64,000 nt of DNA, taken from NCBI GenBank assembly GCA_947579665.1, contig OX388348.1:2356001-2420000 (forward strand), written 5' to 3'. The translations under genes were made by a program, and so were the position numbers. The notes below the pieces were generated by a model, which saw only the letters and a program-made list of their open reading frames with translations, was not told where the DNA came from and did no database searches. Origin of the DNA: Sympetrum striolatum. Its lineage: Eukaryota; Arthropoda; Insecta; Odonata; Libellulidae. Shown in pieces: positions 11,276-23,960 of this stretch (position 1 is its first letter; every line of letters begins with the position of its first letter).

Positions 11276-11781
11276 ATTAAATTCCAAAATCTGCTGATGA
11301 AATAGTCTAATAACGAAAGATATTCAAATAAGCATGGGCCTGCCAATGTGGTGGATCTAATGAGTGGATGTTACGTTTTATATCGTGTGCCAAATAACCG
11401 TATGTAATTTTTTCCTCCTCAACAACCTCTTGGAAGAAAGAACTCTCAAAGGCTCGGGAAATTTATATCTACAACACTAAAAACTTCAGCATAGAAAAAA
11501 AAGAATGACTTTTAAATAGATATTGGACGTTTTCAAACTAGAAATCCAAACAACACTTATGATAAGTTTCCAATAGTTTACTAATATAAACTACTATCTT
11601 GGAAAGTTTAATAAGTTGGCCAGATAAGCGTTAAACTCCTCTTGTTTTCAATGTACTTTAAGTTTTGAAAGAATTTACATATATATTATAGTAGCGGGCA
11701 TAAATATACTAGCCCCTGTAAGGTAGGCATTTTTTCATTTTCTCGGACCCCCCCCATTGGAAAATCCTGGCTGCGCCACTG

Positions 11782-13782
11782 GCGAATAGCAAATGGTTTT
11801 GATTGGCAGTGAGGGCCAATTTGTGCTAAATGACCTCGGCTATCGAATCACTTTAAAAATATGATAATAATTTTGTATATTGAGTTGGAAATACGCACAA
11901 CCTTAAATAGTAAGCGAAAGTGGTTAAGGCGATGACGTATAGTAACTCTTTTCGAGTGAATAAGTCACTCAAGTTACATAGGTGTCACAGCACAACACAT
12001 CGCAATATTCGACAAAACCAGAGGATAGTCATTACTGCAAATATCTTCGGTTGAGATGAGATCGCCATACAAGAGTGTCCTAATTATTTCTAATAATATT
12101 TGCGAAGTCCTAAATCCTCGAAGTAAACAAGCACAAAAACTTGTTCGGTACCTATTGCTGATGAAATAGCGTTTTAGAATATTATAATACTAAATTGATA
12201 GAATATTAGAATTTTTGGAATGCGGTAGGTTAATTCGAAAGTCGAACAGTACAACAGAGTGAAATATTTATTGCGTTACTTATATTTTTGAGTCCTAACT
12301 TTTACATAGAGTTCGCGGTATCGATACAAAAAAAAACAAATATCCATCTCATCCAAATCACTTAATTAACTAAACTATAGTTTATCGCACTACGAATTTC
12401 TTTCCAGCGTTCAAGAAAGCAGGGGATGGGAAGACAGCAAACAAGATCTAATCAACCATAATACCCAGTGATAGTGATAATTTCACTATCCTTTCGAAAG
12501 CAGTATAAAAAAGGCAATTTATGACGCATGGCTCAATATTTGTGACGAATTACGAGGAGCAAACGCCTAAGCATGAACGACTTCTTCGTCAGTTCGCCGA
12601 AATATAAAATGCTCGTGAATACCATGGGTACCAAGAGTAAAACTAAGCCACGGAATAACATTGCCGACGGCACTTTTTTATCACAGGCCCTCCATCCGAC
12701 TATTGCACGATCTTCCCCTTACGCACGAAAAGGGTACGGCTCCGCAAGCCTCAGAGAAAAGAGAAAACAAGTGCTTTAAAAAAGGGGACATGCATCCGCC
12801 ACCCCAATCCCCGCAATAGTGCATCTCGCCCCTTGATTACATGGACATCACTAGGGCGTACGGGAAAAACAATAGGGGATCCTTGGGGTGGAAAGTTTAG
12901 GAGTAGGGCGCCCTCGGAGAGCGGAGACAAAAGAAAATGTAGGGGAAAAGAGGAGTCAAATGCGACGAAAAGAGGGGAAGTCGGACAGGGCAAAACAATT
13001 GGTTAGGGAAGGACGCGGCGGGGATTCAATGAGCTTCGAATAAGGGCGGAATATTCAACGGTCTTTCTAACTATTGTTCGAGAATTATTATAAGGTACTG
13101 TGAAGGCTCCTCCAGGAGCTTGACATAAAAGATGAAAAGGGGTAGAAACAAAAGTGACAGCGATAATAACTGCTAACTACTAAGAAGGAAATTTCAAAAG
13201 GTACGTGATAGATCTGTCTTGGAAAAATTAAGTAGGTAGGTAGAAAAACAAATAACGAAGCCTTGGAGATATTGTTGGAGGAAAGGGTATTGATTGAAGA
13301 AATGAAATTGGGGTAGAAAAAGTAGGAGGGTATTCGAATAGTAAAGAATAGTAACAGGATCACGATAACAGGTTATAGCTTTAACGACAATTTTTTTAAA
13401 AGGTTACGTCAGCTATATTTCCTGCTTTACATAAGAGTCTGGCCACATATCTCTCATTAATGACTTAATATACTTATTTGACAAATTATCTTTTCATACC
13501 TATTCCACAAGAGGCCCTTGATATCAATAGTTAAAATATCTGAAAGTGAGGAATAAAAAGACACAATTGTAAATTTAACACAACTTAGATTTTAAAAAGC
13601 GGTTTAGATTCTAACAAAATTGCTGAATAATTCGCTTTCGAAGCCTTAACTTAAAACTCGAATTCAAAAATTAAACTTGAATGACCTGACGAAATATTGA
13701 GATTCGTGTCTTAGACTTGCTCTATTTGACTTCAAATAAAAAATACTCGTCATTCTCACTTCGATGAACTATTGTGTTCACT
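11782..13782. other. Anonymous DNA, GC-richer patch 12.55-13.0 kb
   Basis: No gene was recognised. The patch 12540-13000 has short open frames on both strands (12573-12779 plus, 12751-12993 minus) without known motifs. A small perfect inverted repeat GATAGTGA/TCACTATC lies near 12472-12491. The remainder is AT-rich with nothing I can name. Confidence 0.5.
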
Positions 13783-14792
13783 TTTTACTTTCTCCACATA
13801 CGAAGTATAGAGAAAGTATTGTTTTCATGAAAAAATTCGACTTCGAGATTTCAACGAAAATACACGTTTGGGGTCCCTAGAACACGTTTTGACCATTTTC
13901 GGAATGATGTCTGTGTGTATGTGTGTGTGTGAGTGCTTTTGGGCGCTCTAACGCAAAAACTGTTAGTCGTATCAATACCAAACTTCATATATAGTACTGT
14001 GGTGTGTGCTGTCAGAGTTGATTCGTTTTTGGAGTAAATCGGTTAACCGGAAGTCGAGCTTTATTCATCAAAGCTCATTTCCGGTTTTCAAAATATCTCC
14101 ATAAATATGATATATAGGTATATTGTATTACTTATAAAAGTTTTAGATAATGAAATCTACTATAACTTTTGTATTTAACATATTTTTGTATCACCGGTTG
14201 ATTAGGAGTTATTCGTGAAATACTGATAAACCGGAAGAAGCTGTTATGTACTTTGTGGGCGCTCTAAAATGAAAACCATTCGTTGTATCAACACCAAATT
14301 TCATATATAGTACTTTTGTTGGTGTCGTTAGAGTTGATTAGTTTTTGGAGTAAATCGGTTAACCGTAAGTCGAGCATCATTCTTCAAAGCTCATTTCCGG
14401 TTTTCAAAATATCTCCATAAATATGATATTTAGGTAAATACTATTATTTATAAACGTTTTAGAAAATGTAATTTACTATACCTTTTGTATGAAACATATT
14501 TTTGTATCACTGATTGATTAGGAGTTATTCATGAAATACTGATAAACCGGAAGTTGCTGATTTTGTACTTTGTGGGTGTTCTGGGCTCTATGGGCGAAAG
14601 GCCAATTTCATCGTTTTTCAGCGAGCATGTCCGGAAAAGCATTATTTATAATGTTTGTGACGTAATATATAATATGATATAAATTAATCACTCATCTTCG
14701 AAGTTTAGATGGAATATAGAGTTCGAAATTACTGTCGTACATAAATATTTACATCTTATATATGGAGAAAGTCATGTGCTGGCCACATCAGA
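13783..14792 (-). mobile_element. Hairpin-ended element, full copy, 317-bp repeat type
   Basis: On the plus strand it starts with the palindrome at 13786-13818 and a GT microsatellite (13911-13934), and ends with GGAGAAAGTCATGTGCTGG and CCACATCAGAT. In between lie two units with a period of about 317 bp, marked by GGTTAACCGGAAGTCGAGC at 14041 and its variant at 14358. There is no coding frame. Terminal palindrome, nearby microsatellite, subterminal inverted CTTTCTCCATAT and internal tandem repeats resemble non-autonomous Helentron-type (HINE/DINE-like) elements. That assignment is inference. Confidence 0.7.
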
Positions 14793-15677
14793 TTTTTCAT
14801 TTCTGTTAAATATAAATCCAACTCAGAGGAAAATAATTGATTTATAGTTACTTAAGAAGGAAGGTGTAATGATATTCTATTTTCATCGATGACGGCCCAC
14901 GGGGAAGCTCTTTCCAGAGCCCGCCGATGAAGATCAAAGGCAAAATATCTCGTAGGTACATGAGAATAATAAAACTTAAAGGGAAATACTAATACATCAA
15001 TCAAGAGCTTTATAAAATGATTTGAACTGAATAAATATTCTGCCCTTCTAACGTCCTGTCAGGAGTTCAAAGGGAGCTCACGGTTTTATGTCGAGTATTT
15101 CTCTCACATTTATCAAAGAGAACTACCAGACTTAAATTTCCCCTTTCCTCCTAGAATCCTGCGGCTATCACGATTAACAAAACTGCCTCTGGCCTTAAAT
15201 ATATGTGCAGTTTGTATTTTATTCCATTATCGGAAGAAAAGATATTTTATGGGAAAATGAGGAAAAGGCAATTGAAAGAAAACTAAGTATATCGCTGTTA
15301 GAGATACTTTCACATTCATCAACTGTTCATTCGAAAGTAACAATTTCCGAGATTCATGGACTTGCTTCCTTAAATTAGACACTCAGTTACAATCATGATT
15401 GACAATGAGTATTTCTTCTGATCCAGAGGTATAAAAAAATAGAAAGCACATAGATATGAGTAATTAAGTATTCAATTTATACTAGAGAAGTCGCTTTGAT
15501 TTTATACTCCGAAATAGTTTGATATCGCTCGTTGATTAAAATATGGATCGCAAATAGAACACAATTTATCATTGTTATTTGAACTTTTGAATAATATTCT
15601 CATTTAGATAACTGAGAAATTACCTACGGTCTTATAAAATTTGTTTCATTATCAACTTAGGCTCAAAACTTGCATCA
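14793..15677. other. Anonymous AT-rich DNA
   Basis: I see no genes, RNAs or repeats here beyond short A/T runs. Open frames are short and lack motifs. Confidence 0.5.
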
Positions 15678-15785
15678 CGGCTCACGGATAGCCCTTTCGC
15701 CTTTGATAAAAGCAGTCTCGGGTTCGATTCCTGGTGGGGACACATGAACTTCACAGCAGTCGATGCATATAAAAAAATACTACTA
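15678..15785 (+). mobile_element. tRNA-derived SINE, decayed copy
   Basis: The head CGGCTCACGGATAG ... TTTCGCCTTTGATAAAAGCAG and box-B-like GGTTCGATTCC match the SINE at 34303-34429, as does the tail CAGTCGATGC ... AATACTACTA. About 13 bases of the D-arm region are missing and the 3' acceptor half is mutated (GGGGACA for GGGAGCC), so it is older than the other copy. No clear target duplication was seen. Confidence 0.7.
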
Positions 15786-17574
15786 GACAGCAGTTTTTTC
15801 GAATTTCTTGCATTTCTCTGCATGGTGTAAGTTCATTACGAAATTAAAACCTTAATTCAGGAATCGAGACATCGGTAAATAGGGAAAACCCCTCCGATTC
15901 ACAGATTTATCATCAAGTAGGTCTATCGTGATAACTCACTATAGCTAATACATGTGCTAAGCTTTAAAATTTCAACCCAACTGTAAAGTCTGGTTGTGTG
16001 ATCTAAATCCGATAGGTTTTCCAGCGAACCAAGATCGTGATGTAACAGTGCTTCGAGTCACGATTCGTCATATCAATCATTCACGAAGAACGGTCGCTCT
16101 CGTACGAGAGGGAATCCCTTCCGCAGTAGGTAACGATGTTTATCCATCTGCATTTACATCGGGAGTTATCTTTTTCATCGTTTAGATTAATTCTTCGTGG
16201 GATTCCTTTTCCTCTCTCTGGAATCGTGCCTCCAGCAAATCGATAGTCTCTAAGCCATTCATATCCGCCAAGAGGGGGAACTTTCCCACGTTCTAATTGA
16301 TCCCTGGTCACGCTTTTCATGCCGTCGTCTACCACTCCAAGCGGAGAGAGGTTCTCGTGCTAATTTCCTCTTCTCAATGCTTCAAACTCTTCATCTTTTT
16401 CTGCACTCGGTAATGAAGGTTTCGTCGGGCAATTTCGGAGATCGTTCCCACCTCCTGCGAATTAATGCCACTTCGCGATGCGTGTTTTTCCAAAGCGGGG
16501 GTTTATTCATCAACGCAGATAGATAAGCTTCATAAAATGAGAGTTATCTTCAAGGTGGTGTAAGAAGTGGCGAGTGAGTGAAAATTCGATGTTAAATTTT
16601 CGAAATCCATTTCAGGTGGGGTCCAGATTTAATTGAGATCCTTTTTCCTCTTGGCCCACATGCCCTTATGATAGAGGTCCCTGATCAATAGATATCATGC
16701 GACCCTTATGGAAATATAAAGGGATTTATTTAAAAACCCTTCATTTAGGGACTATCTGCTTTTCGTTTTGACCAAGCCTAGGCCCTAAATGAAAATTTAC
16801 CATTAACCGAATCATTTTAATAAAATAATATTAAATGGAAATTATTATTATTTTACATAAAAAATAAAAGAATATTAATATGGAAGAAATAAGTACGGAA
16901 AGAAACTGTTACCTGTCCAAGAATCGCTTTCAACCGAAATGAACGAAGATTAAAACTGAACTGAGAATCTAGAATGAATACGATTACGTAGGATCTTCAC
17001 GGAGGTGGTCAGTATCATGATTTTATTAGGGCCGACTGGACTGAAGAGCGTGCCGTATCAGATTTTTAGAAAAGGTCATCCTGCACATTCCAACGCCTAC
17101 CATGTGCCCCAGCAATTGAATTCATAAGGTCACGGACAACATAACCTAAATAGTCGTGTAAATATAACTAACTGTTCAAATAACGATACTTGTAGGAAGC
17201 TCTGATGAAAAAGACTCAAGAGTGAATGCAAGATTGTTATCTAAAATAGTTTACACAAGAGGAATAATTCTAAACAATCGGCTTAGCCATAGCAAAGAAA
17301 TTTGATGGAAAACAGAATGAATAATAACGGAATCAATGGAAAAAGTTTTAATCGCAGGTCATTTGGAATGAGTAGGATTCCATATTGACATACGGAGTAT
17401 GGCTAATTATACCTCTTAAAACGGATCAATATTATAAGCTAACATTAAATTTAGTATGTTGTAAAACTGAAGCAAATAACGTGAATGATACAATGAGAGT
17501 ACAAACATATCAATTTATTAGGTCCAAATCATTGAAGAAAAATTTCTGCTCAACAACAAAAAAATACTGTCGGA
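15786..17574. other. Anonymous DNA
   Basis: No gene was recognised. Overlapping short frames at 15994-16185 (+) and 16081-16335 (-) have more even composition, but no family resemblance and no consistent single frame. A short match to 18S rRNA was considered and rejected. Confidence 0.45.
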
Positions 17575-17995
17575 TCCAATACTGGTGTATGGGACTCCGC
17601 CGAGAAATGTCATATTCGGGATTTAGAAAAAGTACAACGAAAAGCGATAATATTTGTAAAGAATTGCTACGATAAAACAGCGAGTGTCACTCAGATGTTA
17701 CAGGACGCGGTATTGGAATTATTAGAAGATAGAAGACAAATTAAAGGATAAATTTATAAAATAAGTTCAGAGAAATTACGTTCTCAGATGATGTAACCGA
17801 TATAATGCGACCCCCTTGTTATATGGGCCGTTTTGATACTGCCAGAAAGATTAGGGAAATAGATGCTAAAACGAATCGTTTCAAAAATTCATTTTTTCCG
17901 CGAAGTATACGCGAAAGTAACCGATTAGGAAAATAGAGTCAAAGTGCCAGCACCCCCTGCCACACGCCGAAAGGCGGCTTGCAGGGTTTTACATA
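17575..17995 (+). pseudogene. CR1-like LINE 3' end, second copy
   Basis: The open frame reads VWDSAEKCHIRDLEKVQRKA then a stretch with KNCYDKTASVTQMLQDA, the C-terminal part of a CR1-like reverse transcriptase, ending at TAA after RRQIKG. It aligns almost base for base with 10610-11006, including the UTR blocks CACCCCCTGC and GGCGGCTTGCAGGG and the ACATAGACAT end. It is more strongly 5'-truncated than the first copy but keeps a VWD motif that is scrambled there. The two are sister copies, not one duplication, because the flanks differ. Confidence 0.85.
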
Positions 17996-20382
17996 GACAT
18001 ACTGTAATATACTTTTTTACGTAATTCACCCGCGACGCTAGAATATATTGATAACCAACTGGTCCACATTCTGACTGAGTCCGCATAAGAGGAACACCTA
18101 TATAAAGGGGCAGCTTTCACCGAACGAAGCATAATTTCAACCAATGAGATAAAACAAAACGTTTCCTTCAGCTTCAATTGAACTAATCGCCCCCAAAATA
18201 ATACGGGCGACTCATAACTGGGCAATCGTGACTAAAACCACACCTCTCAGTCGCCATCTCCATTATCAAGAGGGCTGAACCCAACATGACGCGAAATACT
18301 TGAGAGGGAGACTTTTTCCAGGAGAAGCGTGATTAAGCAAATGGGTATAGAAATCCTCGGCGAATGTGTTATTAGCGAAGGAGAGAATACGCAAGACGCG
18401 TCGCCGCTGAGGGGCGAGACAATGGGGCGGGCAAGGGGGAGGCAGACGCCCTCGCCAGATTGAAAACGAACGAAGGCAGATGCCACGAATGGAGAGCGAA
18501 AATCAAGTCGAAAGCGATTACAGCAATACCGCTGATGACGAAAGCGGATTCGGTCAACGCATGGGCACATAATTTTAAAAGACACAAACTTCCCGAATGT
18601 TACCATAATTGTTTACAAATAAAAGAAATAGCATATATTTTGGTATTTTTTAAAGTATTTCGGCTGTGTGAGTTCCTGCAACCGTATACTGAGGAATGAA
18701 ACATTGTTAATTTGTCCTGTGGAAAGTAAATGGAAAAATACATCCTTCGTTTTTTATGGTCAGTTTTATTCATGGTGGCATGAAATGAAAGCTACAAAGG
18801 CATGACTGACGCTGATCAATAGATTATTAGTATATTTCTTATTGAATTCTATGACAGATGCTATCATACGGTCGTTGAGCAGCAATTAAATGGATTTTTC
18901 CCACTCATACGCAATCTGACTTAATGAGGAAACTTAAGGTAAACTAAATGAGTGCTTAACTCACTTAGTAAGCCACTCCAGAGCGGGAGCTGATGGAGAG
19001 GGAATTGAAGATACAACATGCTTTCTGGTTTATTTACACAAATATATGTATATTAAAACCAGGTAATAAATTGAAAATCGAGGTTTAGGGAATAAGGGTG
19101 ATTAAGGGAGTTCCCTTCGTTAGCTACAAATTCAATTGCTACGCAGCCATATTTAAAATAGCATCGACGAGAAAACGAAAAGTTCATCAAATACGGAATC
19201 TCACTTCTATTTAAACACAAATTCATTAAGCTTAAACAATTGATTAAACATTTATATGAATATTTTTGGAAATTTAAAGATCAATTACATAATCATAGGA
19301 AAAATTAACGCAAGAATTGAGATAAAAACTATTGTTTCAAAAGAAAACTATTAATAAAACCGTATATGACCATATCGTTGACACACAGAGCAGACGTTTA
19401 TCACGCTTAACAACATTTACTTCAAATACATAGTGACTCGAACAATAACCATAAGAAAAGGCAAGTTATGTTTGATTAGTAGACCACCGTTCACTCAAAA
19501 GAGTTCGTTAATAAGCAAATGACCTTTAGCGCAATGACAATGTCCTTCTCTATTAAGTCACCTTTATTTCTCTCCGTTTTGTTTTCCATACACAAACGTT
19601 GAGCAATGACCTTTAGCTTTGAATGAGCCATCAACGCCCCGATCAACTGGGTTGCAGACGGAAATTGAATCCATTATAGGCAAATGTCACGATATTCCAA
19701 TACATCATTAGTGAAGCAGTCAGACAACAGTAAAAGAAATCGAGTAAAGGTTCTGAGACCCTGGGAAGTTCACCCTTTTCTCGGTTATCTATTCACCAAT
19801 TATTCACAACAGCAGGGCTAAATACAGTGGCTGTAAACATTTTACTTTGGATATGACTCTATCCATGTAATATAGATTGCGAAATATTTGGCTTTTAGAG
19901 GAAAACTAACTATTTGATGAAAGAATTACATTCGAGTGTTTATCATGGGTTCGAGTATAATAAAATTCTTCACTTTAAAGCCCATCGCTTTATTTCTTCA
20001 TAACTTTTACAACCCTTCACGGCACCCAACATTGCCTTTGTTTATTTAAATGCCGAACGAAAGAAATCAAAGCCTTATCCTCTTCCCAACTACGTCTTCT
20101 ATGGTAAACCCTACAAAAGACTAATATGATAGATTTATGGTAACCGAAAGCATAACTCGATAGTATGATCCACGGAATTATTTAACATATAATATTCACA
20201 CGCAAACATTTTGAACTTCTGACCTTTCGTCCATTAGTCTTGCAAACTTTAACCTTTCGTTTATAGGCTTTTTACCTTAAGTTCCGAAAAAGATGGGTCA
20301 TCAAGTCACTTAAGTATAGAGCTGCACTAGGAATTACTAGAGGCGAAATTTCGAAACTGAAGAAGTTTGGATGAAAAAAAAA
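17996..20382. other. Anonymous DNA, GC-richer patch 18.24-18.56 kb
   Basis: No gene was recognised. 18240-18560 is richer in CpG and has overlapping frames on both strands (18247-18606 minus, 18460-18699 plus), but none looks like a known domain. It could be a decayed exon or promoter-type DNA. The rest is AT-rich. Confidence 0.45.
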
Positions 20383-20460
20383 AAAACACTTTGTAATAAT
20401 TCCACAGAATATATTTCAATACACGACCGGTTTCAACTTTTTAAAGTCATTTCCTGGTTT
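20383..20460 (-). mobile_element. Hammerhead-type retroelement end, decayed
   Basis: On the minus strand, GACTT-TAAA-AAGTT (one G-U pair) precedes GAAACCGGTCGTGT, followed by AATATATTCTGTGG and a T run that is the complement of the plus-strand A run near 20374-20386. The layout matches the element end at 10.3 kb and the fragment at 7.3 kb. The CUGANGA segment is mutated here (CAGGAAA), so this copy should be inactive. Confidence 0.55.
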
Positions 20461-23270
20461 TGTCACCACACTGAAATTCCACCAAGTAACGGCCAATACC
20501 ATTCAAAATATTTGAAGAAGTTTGCTCAGATACAGCTATTTATTCATTTGGAATGAAAAATTCCCAAAATAAATGAACTTTCTGCGACAAGAAGCTACTT
20601 GCAGCAAGCTTTGTAAATCGAATCCAAGACGTATTACCTTAATTTAAAATAAACTTCTACTTTCCGCCACATACGGAATTTCTGTGCTAGACTGGTGCTC
20701 GGCGGTCGCTTCTTTTTAAGGTCGATAACTAAGTTCACGAAATTTATAATGAAATATTATAATCCACGTAAATTCTAAGTTTTTTTTCGTTGAACTGTCA
20801 GACATGAAACGATCCGGGTTTATTCGAGCATTAATCCAAACCTCCGTAAATCCGCCTGAACGCTCAACATGGCGCTACGTTTACCGTAGAAAAGCAGCTT
20901 AATGAGATTACAATGACCGTTGGTATTTCGCCAACAACCACTGACCTAGTGAACCTATTGCGAATGAATTCGATGAGCACCGCGAAGCCGATCCTGCATG
21001 AATGCATTCTCTGTAAATACCTTAAGGGTCGGAAAATAATTTTCCAGGAATCAGAGTCGAGAGAAAATAACTTCCGACACACCGCACTAACACTACGAAG
21101 CCGTTTAAAGAGGTCGATGCTAAGAAATTATAAAAGTAGTGAAACTCAAATTACTTCTATGATGATAGTTAAATTTTGTTATTCTCTTCCAGCTATTACC
21201 ATTAGTGATTTTAGGGGTTGACTAATAATCATTTCTTTCTGAATGAAATTGAACTTTATCCCTCTTCGGATACTTAGAGAACTACCGTATATTTCCACAG
21301 CAAAGATGATAGTTGAATTTTAAAAAGGTCCCCGTAATCCGGGGTCGTCTAATAGGACGGATGCAAAAATGATTAGTGCAAATGTTTGCAGCAAGTCGAG
21401 AGCAGTGCTGCCAGATGCAAGAAAATGAAATCTGTTCATTCGAAAAATTACGTATAGGACCGAATTCCATATACTTTGTATAGTAATACGTACTATCCAA
21501 GTGATGATCGCTGATCTAAACTAAATTCATAGACCGTTGATAATTTGGCAGAGATTCTTGTAGGACAGATGAATGCTATAACGAGAAAACTTAGACAAAA
21601 ATGTATACCTTGTCGTATCTGCGGAATTATACAGTAAGTTTTTTCTATTAAATGGATTGTAGGAACAAGAATGCATAAAAATGTGTATCCCGATTGATAT
21701 CAGAACATGAGATTTAAACAAGAATCCTGAGGATATGAAATGCTTTAGTCATACCCTAAAATGATATGTAAGTACTTCCCAAGAAGAGACCAAAGTAGCG
21801 ATGAATCGACCTCGTTCTACGAAAGACCACTACGATGGGAGAGACAATGGATATCTGTACGTTTCTCACGGACATTTCTCTAACACTTGACATTCACGAA
21901 CCAATTACTATTTCCCCACGCGAATTCTCCCTTTCTCGTTTTATGCTACAGCGAATATTCATAGAAGATATCCCATCCTCTTCATATGCGATCTGTAAGC
22001 TATCCATGATCCGTCGAGTGAAGTAAAAAATATTCTGAATTTAAATCGAGTTTAATTGCCAACCTTCAACTTTTTGCGAAACGTTTAAATGATTCTAAGA
22101 TAAGGCGTCGAGTTTCCTTTAGCATTCACAATTTCTTTCCCATGGCCTACATTTTAAATAAGGATTTAATACTAACGTAAATTATAATTAACTCCAAGAA
22201 TAATTAATTATTATAAAGAATATAATAACAACTGTTTTTCAGACATTAATAAGCTTATGATGATGGAAAGAAGTTTTATCATGCGCGACCTTTTAACTAA
22301 ACTATCTTTCAAAATGGAGTCATAACGACAGAAGAAATAACTTTATAAACAATGGCGAAACAAAAATTATATAAGGTGACACTGACAATACCGATAAAAT
22401 TTTATAGCATTAGGACGGATAATAATTAAACTTAGTAAAATTTAGTTACACAATATTTTAGTATTTATCTGACAATACTGATAAATATTGAAAATCATGT
22501 GAGCCAAAATAATAACCTTGCGGTACACCAGTTATCAACACCTGATCTGACAAAATCGAGATCGAGCCTTTCTTATCGGAAATCGATGAAAACATCCTTT
22601 TTCATTAACAATTAATGGCACTGGAATGAGTGTAGATACATCTAAATTATACAAAACAATTAAATCTCTCCCAACTATAAGAAAAACTTAGGAAAAAAGA
22701 ACACATCTAAATGAACTGCACGAATTCTTCGGTATTTGCGTGGTGAGAAAAACACTGCTAATATACTTTCGCAGGTGGCATCCATAAAACGCGAGACGAA
22801 GCAAAAAAATATAGCGGAAAAAATGTTTCCACTGATGGTTCCACGGTGATAAAAACTCGCTTCTCGATATAAATGACGTGATCACTAAGGCCTCCAGGAA
22901 GTCACCCCGCTGACGGGCGTCGTGGCGTGATGTTCGGAGGAAAAAAACGCGCACGCCAACAACTTCCGGCTAAGCTGTCCATTACTGCAAGTGAGGGCCG
23001 CGTGAGAGAAAAATACCTATTTAGAGGCATCTGAACTTAAAGACGGCACCATGGTGCCATTCGCACCAAGGATGCAACCGCGCCCCGACACGTGGAAGAT
23101 TGCGAAGATATTCATCGATCAGAAAACTGTACTTCAAACAGCGATAAGAGAGAAAAGAATATTGAAGGAGCACTTTTTTGGATGACAACCGGGCTGCTCC
23201 ACAGTGCGAGGCCGATGCGGCACATCGCGACGTTTCCGCTGCTGTCTCTTCTTTTAATTAAAGAATAGGA
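20461..23270. other. Anonymous DNA
   Basis: No gene was recognised. An open frame at 20913-21221 (+, ATG start, 102 residues) contains a CILC pair but no known domain. A perfect 14-bp palindrome GGCACCATGGTGCC lies at 23045-23058 within a GC-richer stretch (22.9-23.2 kb). Confidence 0.45.
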
Positions 23271-23610
23271 AATAGATGGAAAAAATTACAAAACTCGAAG
23301 AGGATTTAAACATGCCGACCCTGAATAAATAATTAAAGAAACACAACAGAGGAGATTTGTAAATGTTCAGACTTTTTCAAGAGTGTGACAGTTGGAAACA
23401 ATTGAAGAACTGGTAAAAGATCGATAAAAATTACAAATATTCATAGCGAACGAAGACTAACAGATTTACCCAGAAAAAATAATCAAAGAAACAATTCGAG
23501 GAAGTTTGCCAACATGTTCACTATTTTCAAAAAAGTGAGTTCTGAAAATAGTAAAAGAATAGGTAAAGAATCGATAAAAAATACAAAAATATCGAGGGAT
23601 ATGAAGCAGA
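23271..23610. repeat. Diverged tandem repeat, period about 150 bp
   Basis: AATAATTAAAGAAACAC at 23328 and AATAATCAAAGAAACAAT at 23478 begin two units that align over about 130 bases at roughly 70 percent by eye, including GATCGATAAAAATTACAAA and GAATCGATAAAAAATACAAA. A half unit precedes them (GATGGAAAAAATTACAAAAC near 23275). No coding repeat is evident. Confidence 0.5.
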
Positions 23611-23960
23611 AAACATTCTGACGCTGAAGAAAACTCTCCATATCCATCAAACCAAATACTACTAATGCAACACGAACGTAAAAGAGAAATTTGAGGATGG
23701 AGCAATAAATGGATGATTTTATGAGACAACTGTAAAGCCTTCGGCCGGAAGACAGACTTGAAAAATACGACGGAAACATATTCATGAGCTGTACTCCAGA
23801 AGGAACTGGAACCAATTCTATGCTTTTTTCGAGAGGAAAGTTTAATTATTAATCGTATCCGACTTCCTCTTCTTCAACGCTGTCGTTTACAAAAGACTGC
23901 AAACACATGGCTTAGATGCGGATTTCTTCCAAATATTATCCATAAGAAAACTTGTATCAA

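Larger units (their letters stand above)
9703..11290. mobile_element. Composite insert inside copy B
   Basis: Comparison with copy A (continuous at 8115-8121) shows that 9703-11290 is extra DNA. It holds a hAT right-end-like segment to 10070, a hammerhead-type retroelement end at 10309-10378 on the minus strand, a CR1-like LINE 3' end at about 10441-11006, and a deleted hairpin-ended element at 11083-11275. The order of insertion cannot be fixed, because no single duplication brackets the block. Confidence 0.65.
8586..11781 (+). mobile_element. TIR repeat copy B, partial and interrupted
   Basis: This copy begins abruptly at a position matching about 6896 of copy A, directly after copy A's right terminus. 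It runs to 9702, is interrupted by a 1.6-kb insert, and resumes at 11291 (CTGCTGATGAAATAGTC) through the right terminal repeat GCTGCGCCACTG ending at 11781. It therefore lacks the left half and left terminus. The head-to-tail junction suggests tandem duplication of a 3' part of the element rather than an independent insertion. Confidence 0.75.

Noticed and set aside
15900..16000. TAGCTAATACATG-like string, as in 18S rRNA
   Set aside because: Only about 13 bases match and the flanks do not follow the rRNA; no other rRNA block is present.
23045..23058. GGCACCATGGTGCC as an operator or regulatory palindrome
   Set aside because: A lone 14-bp palindrome in eukaryotic intergenic DNA with no associated gene is not evidence of regulation.
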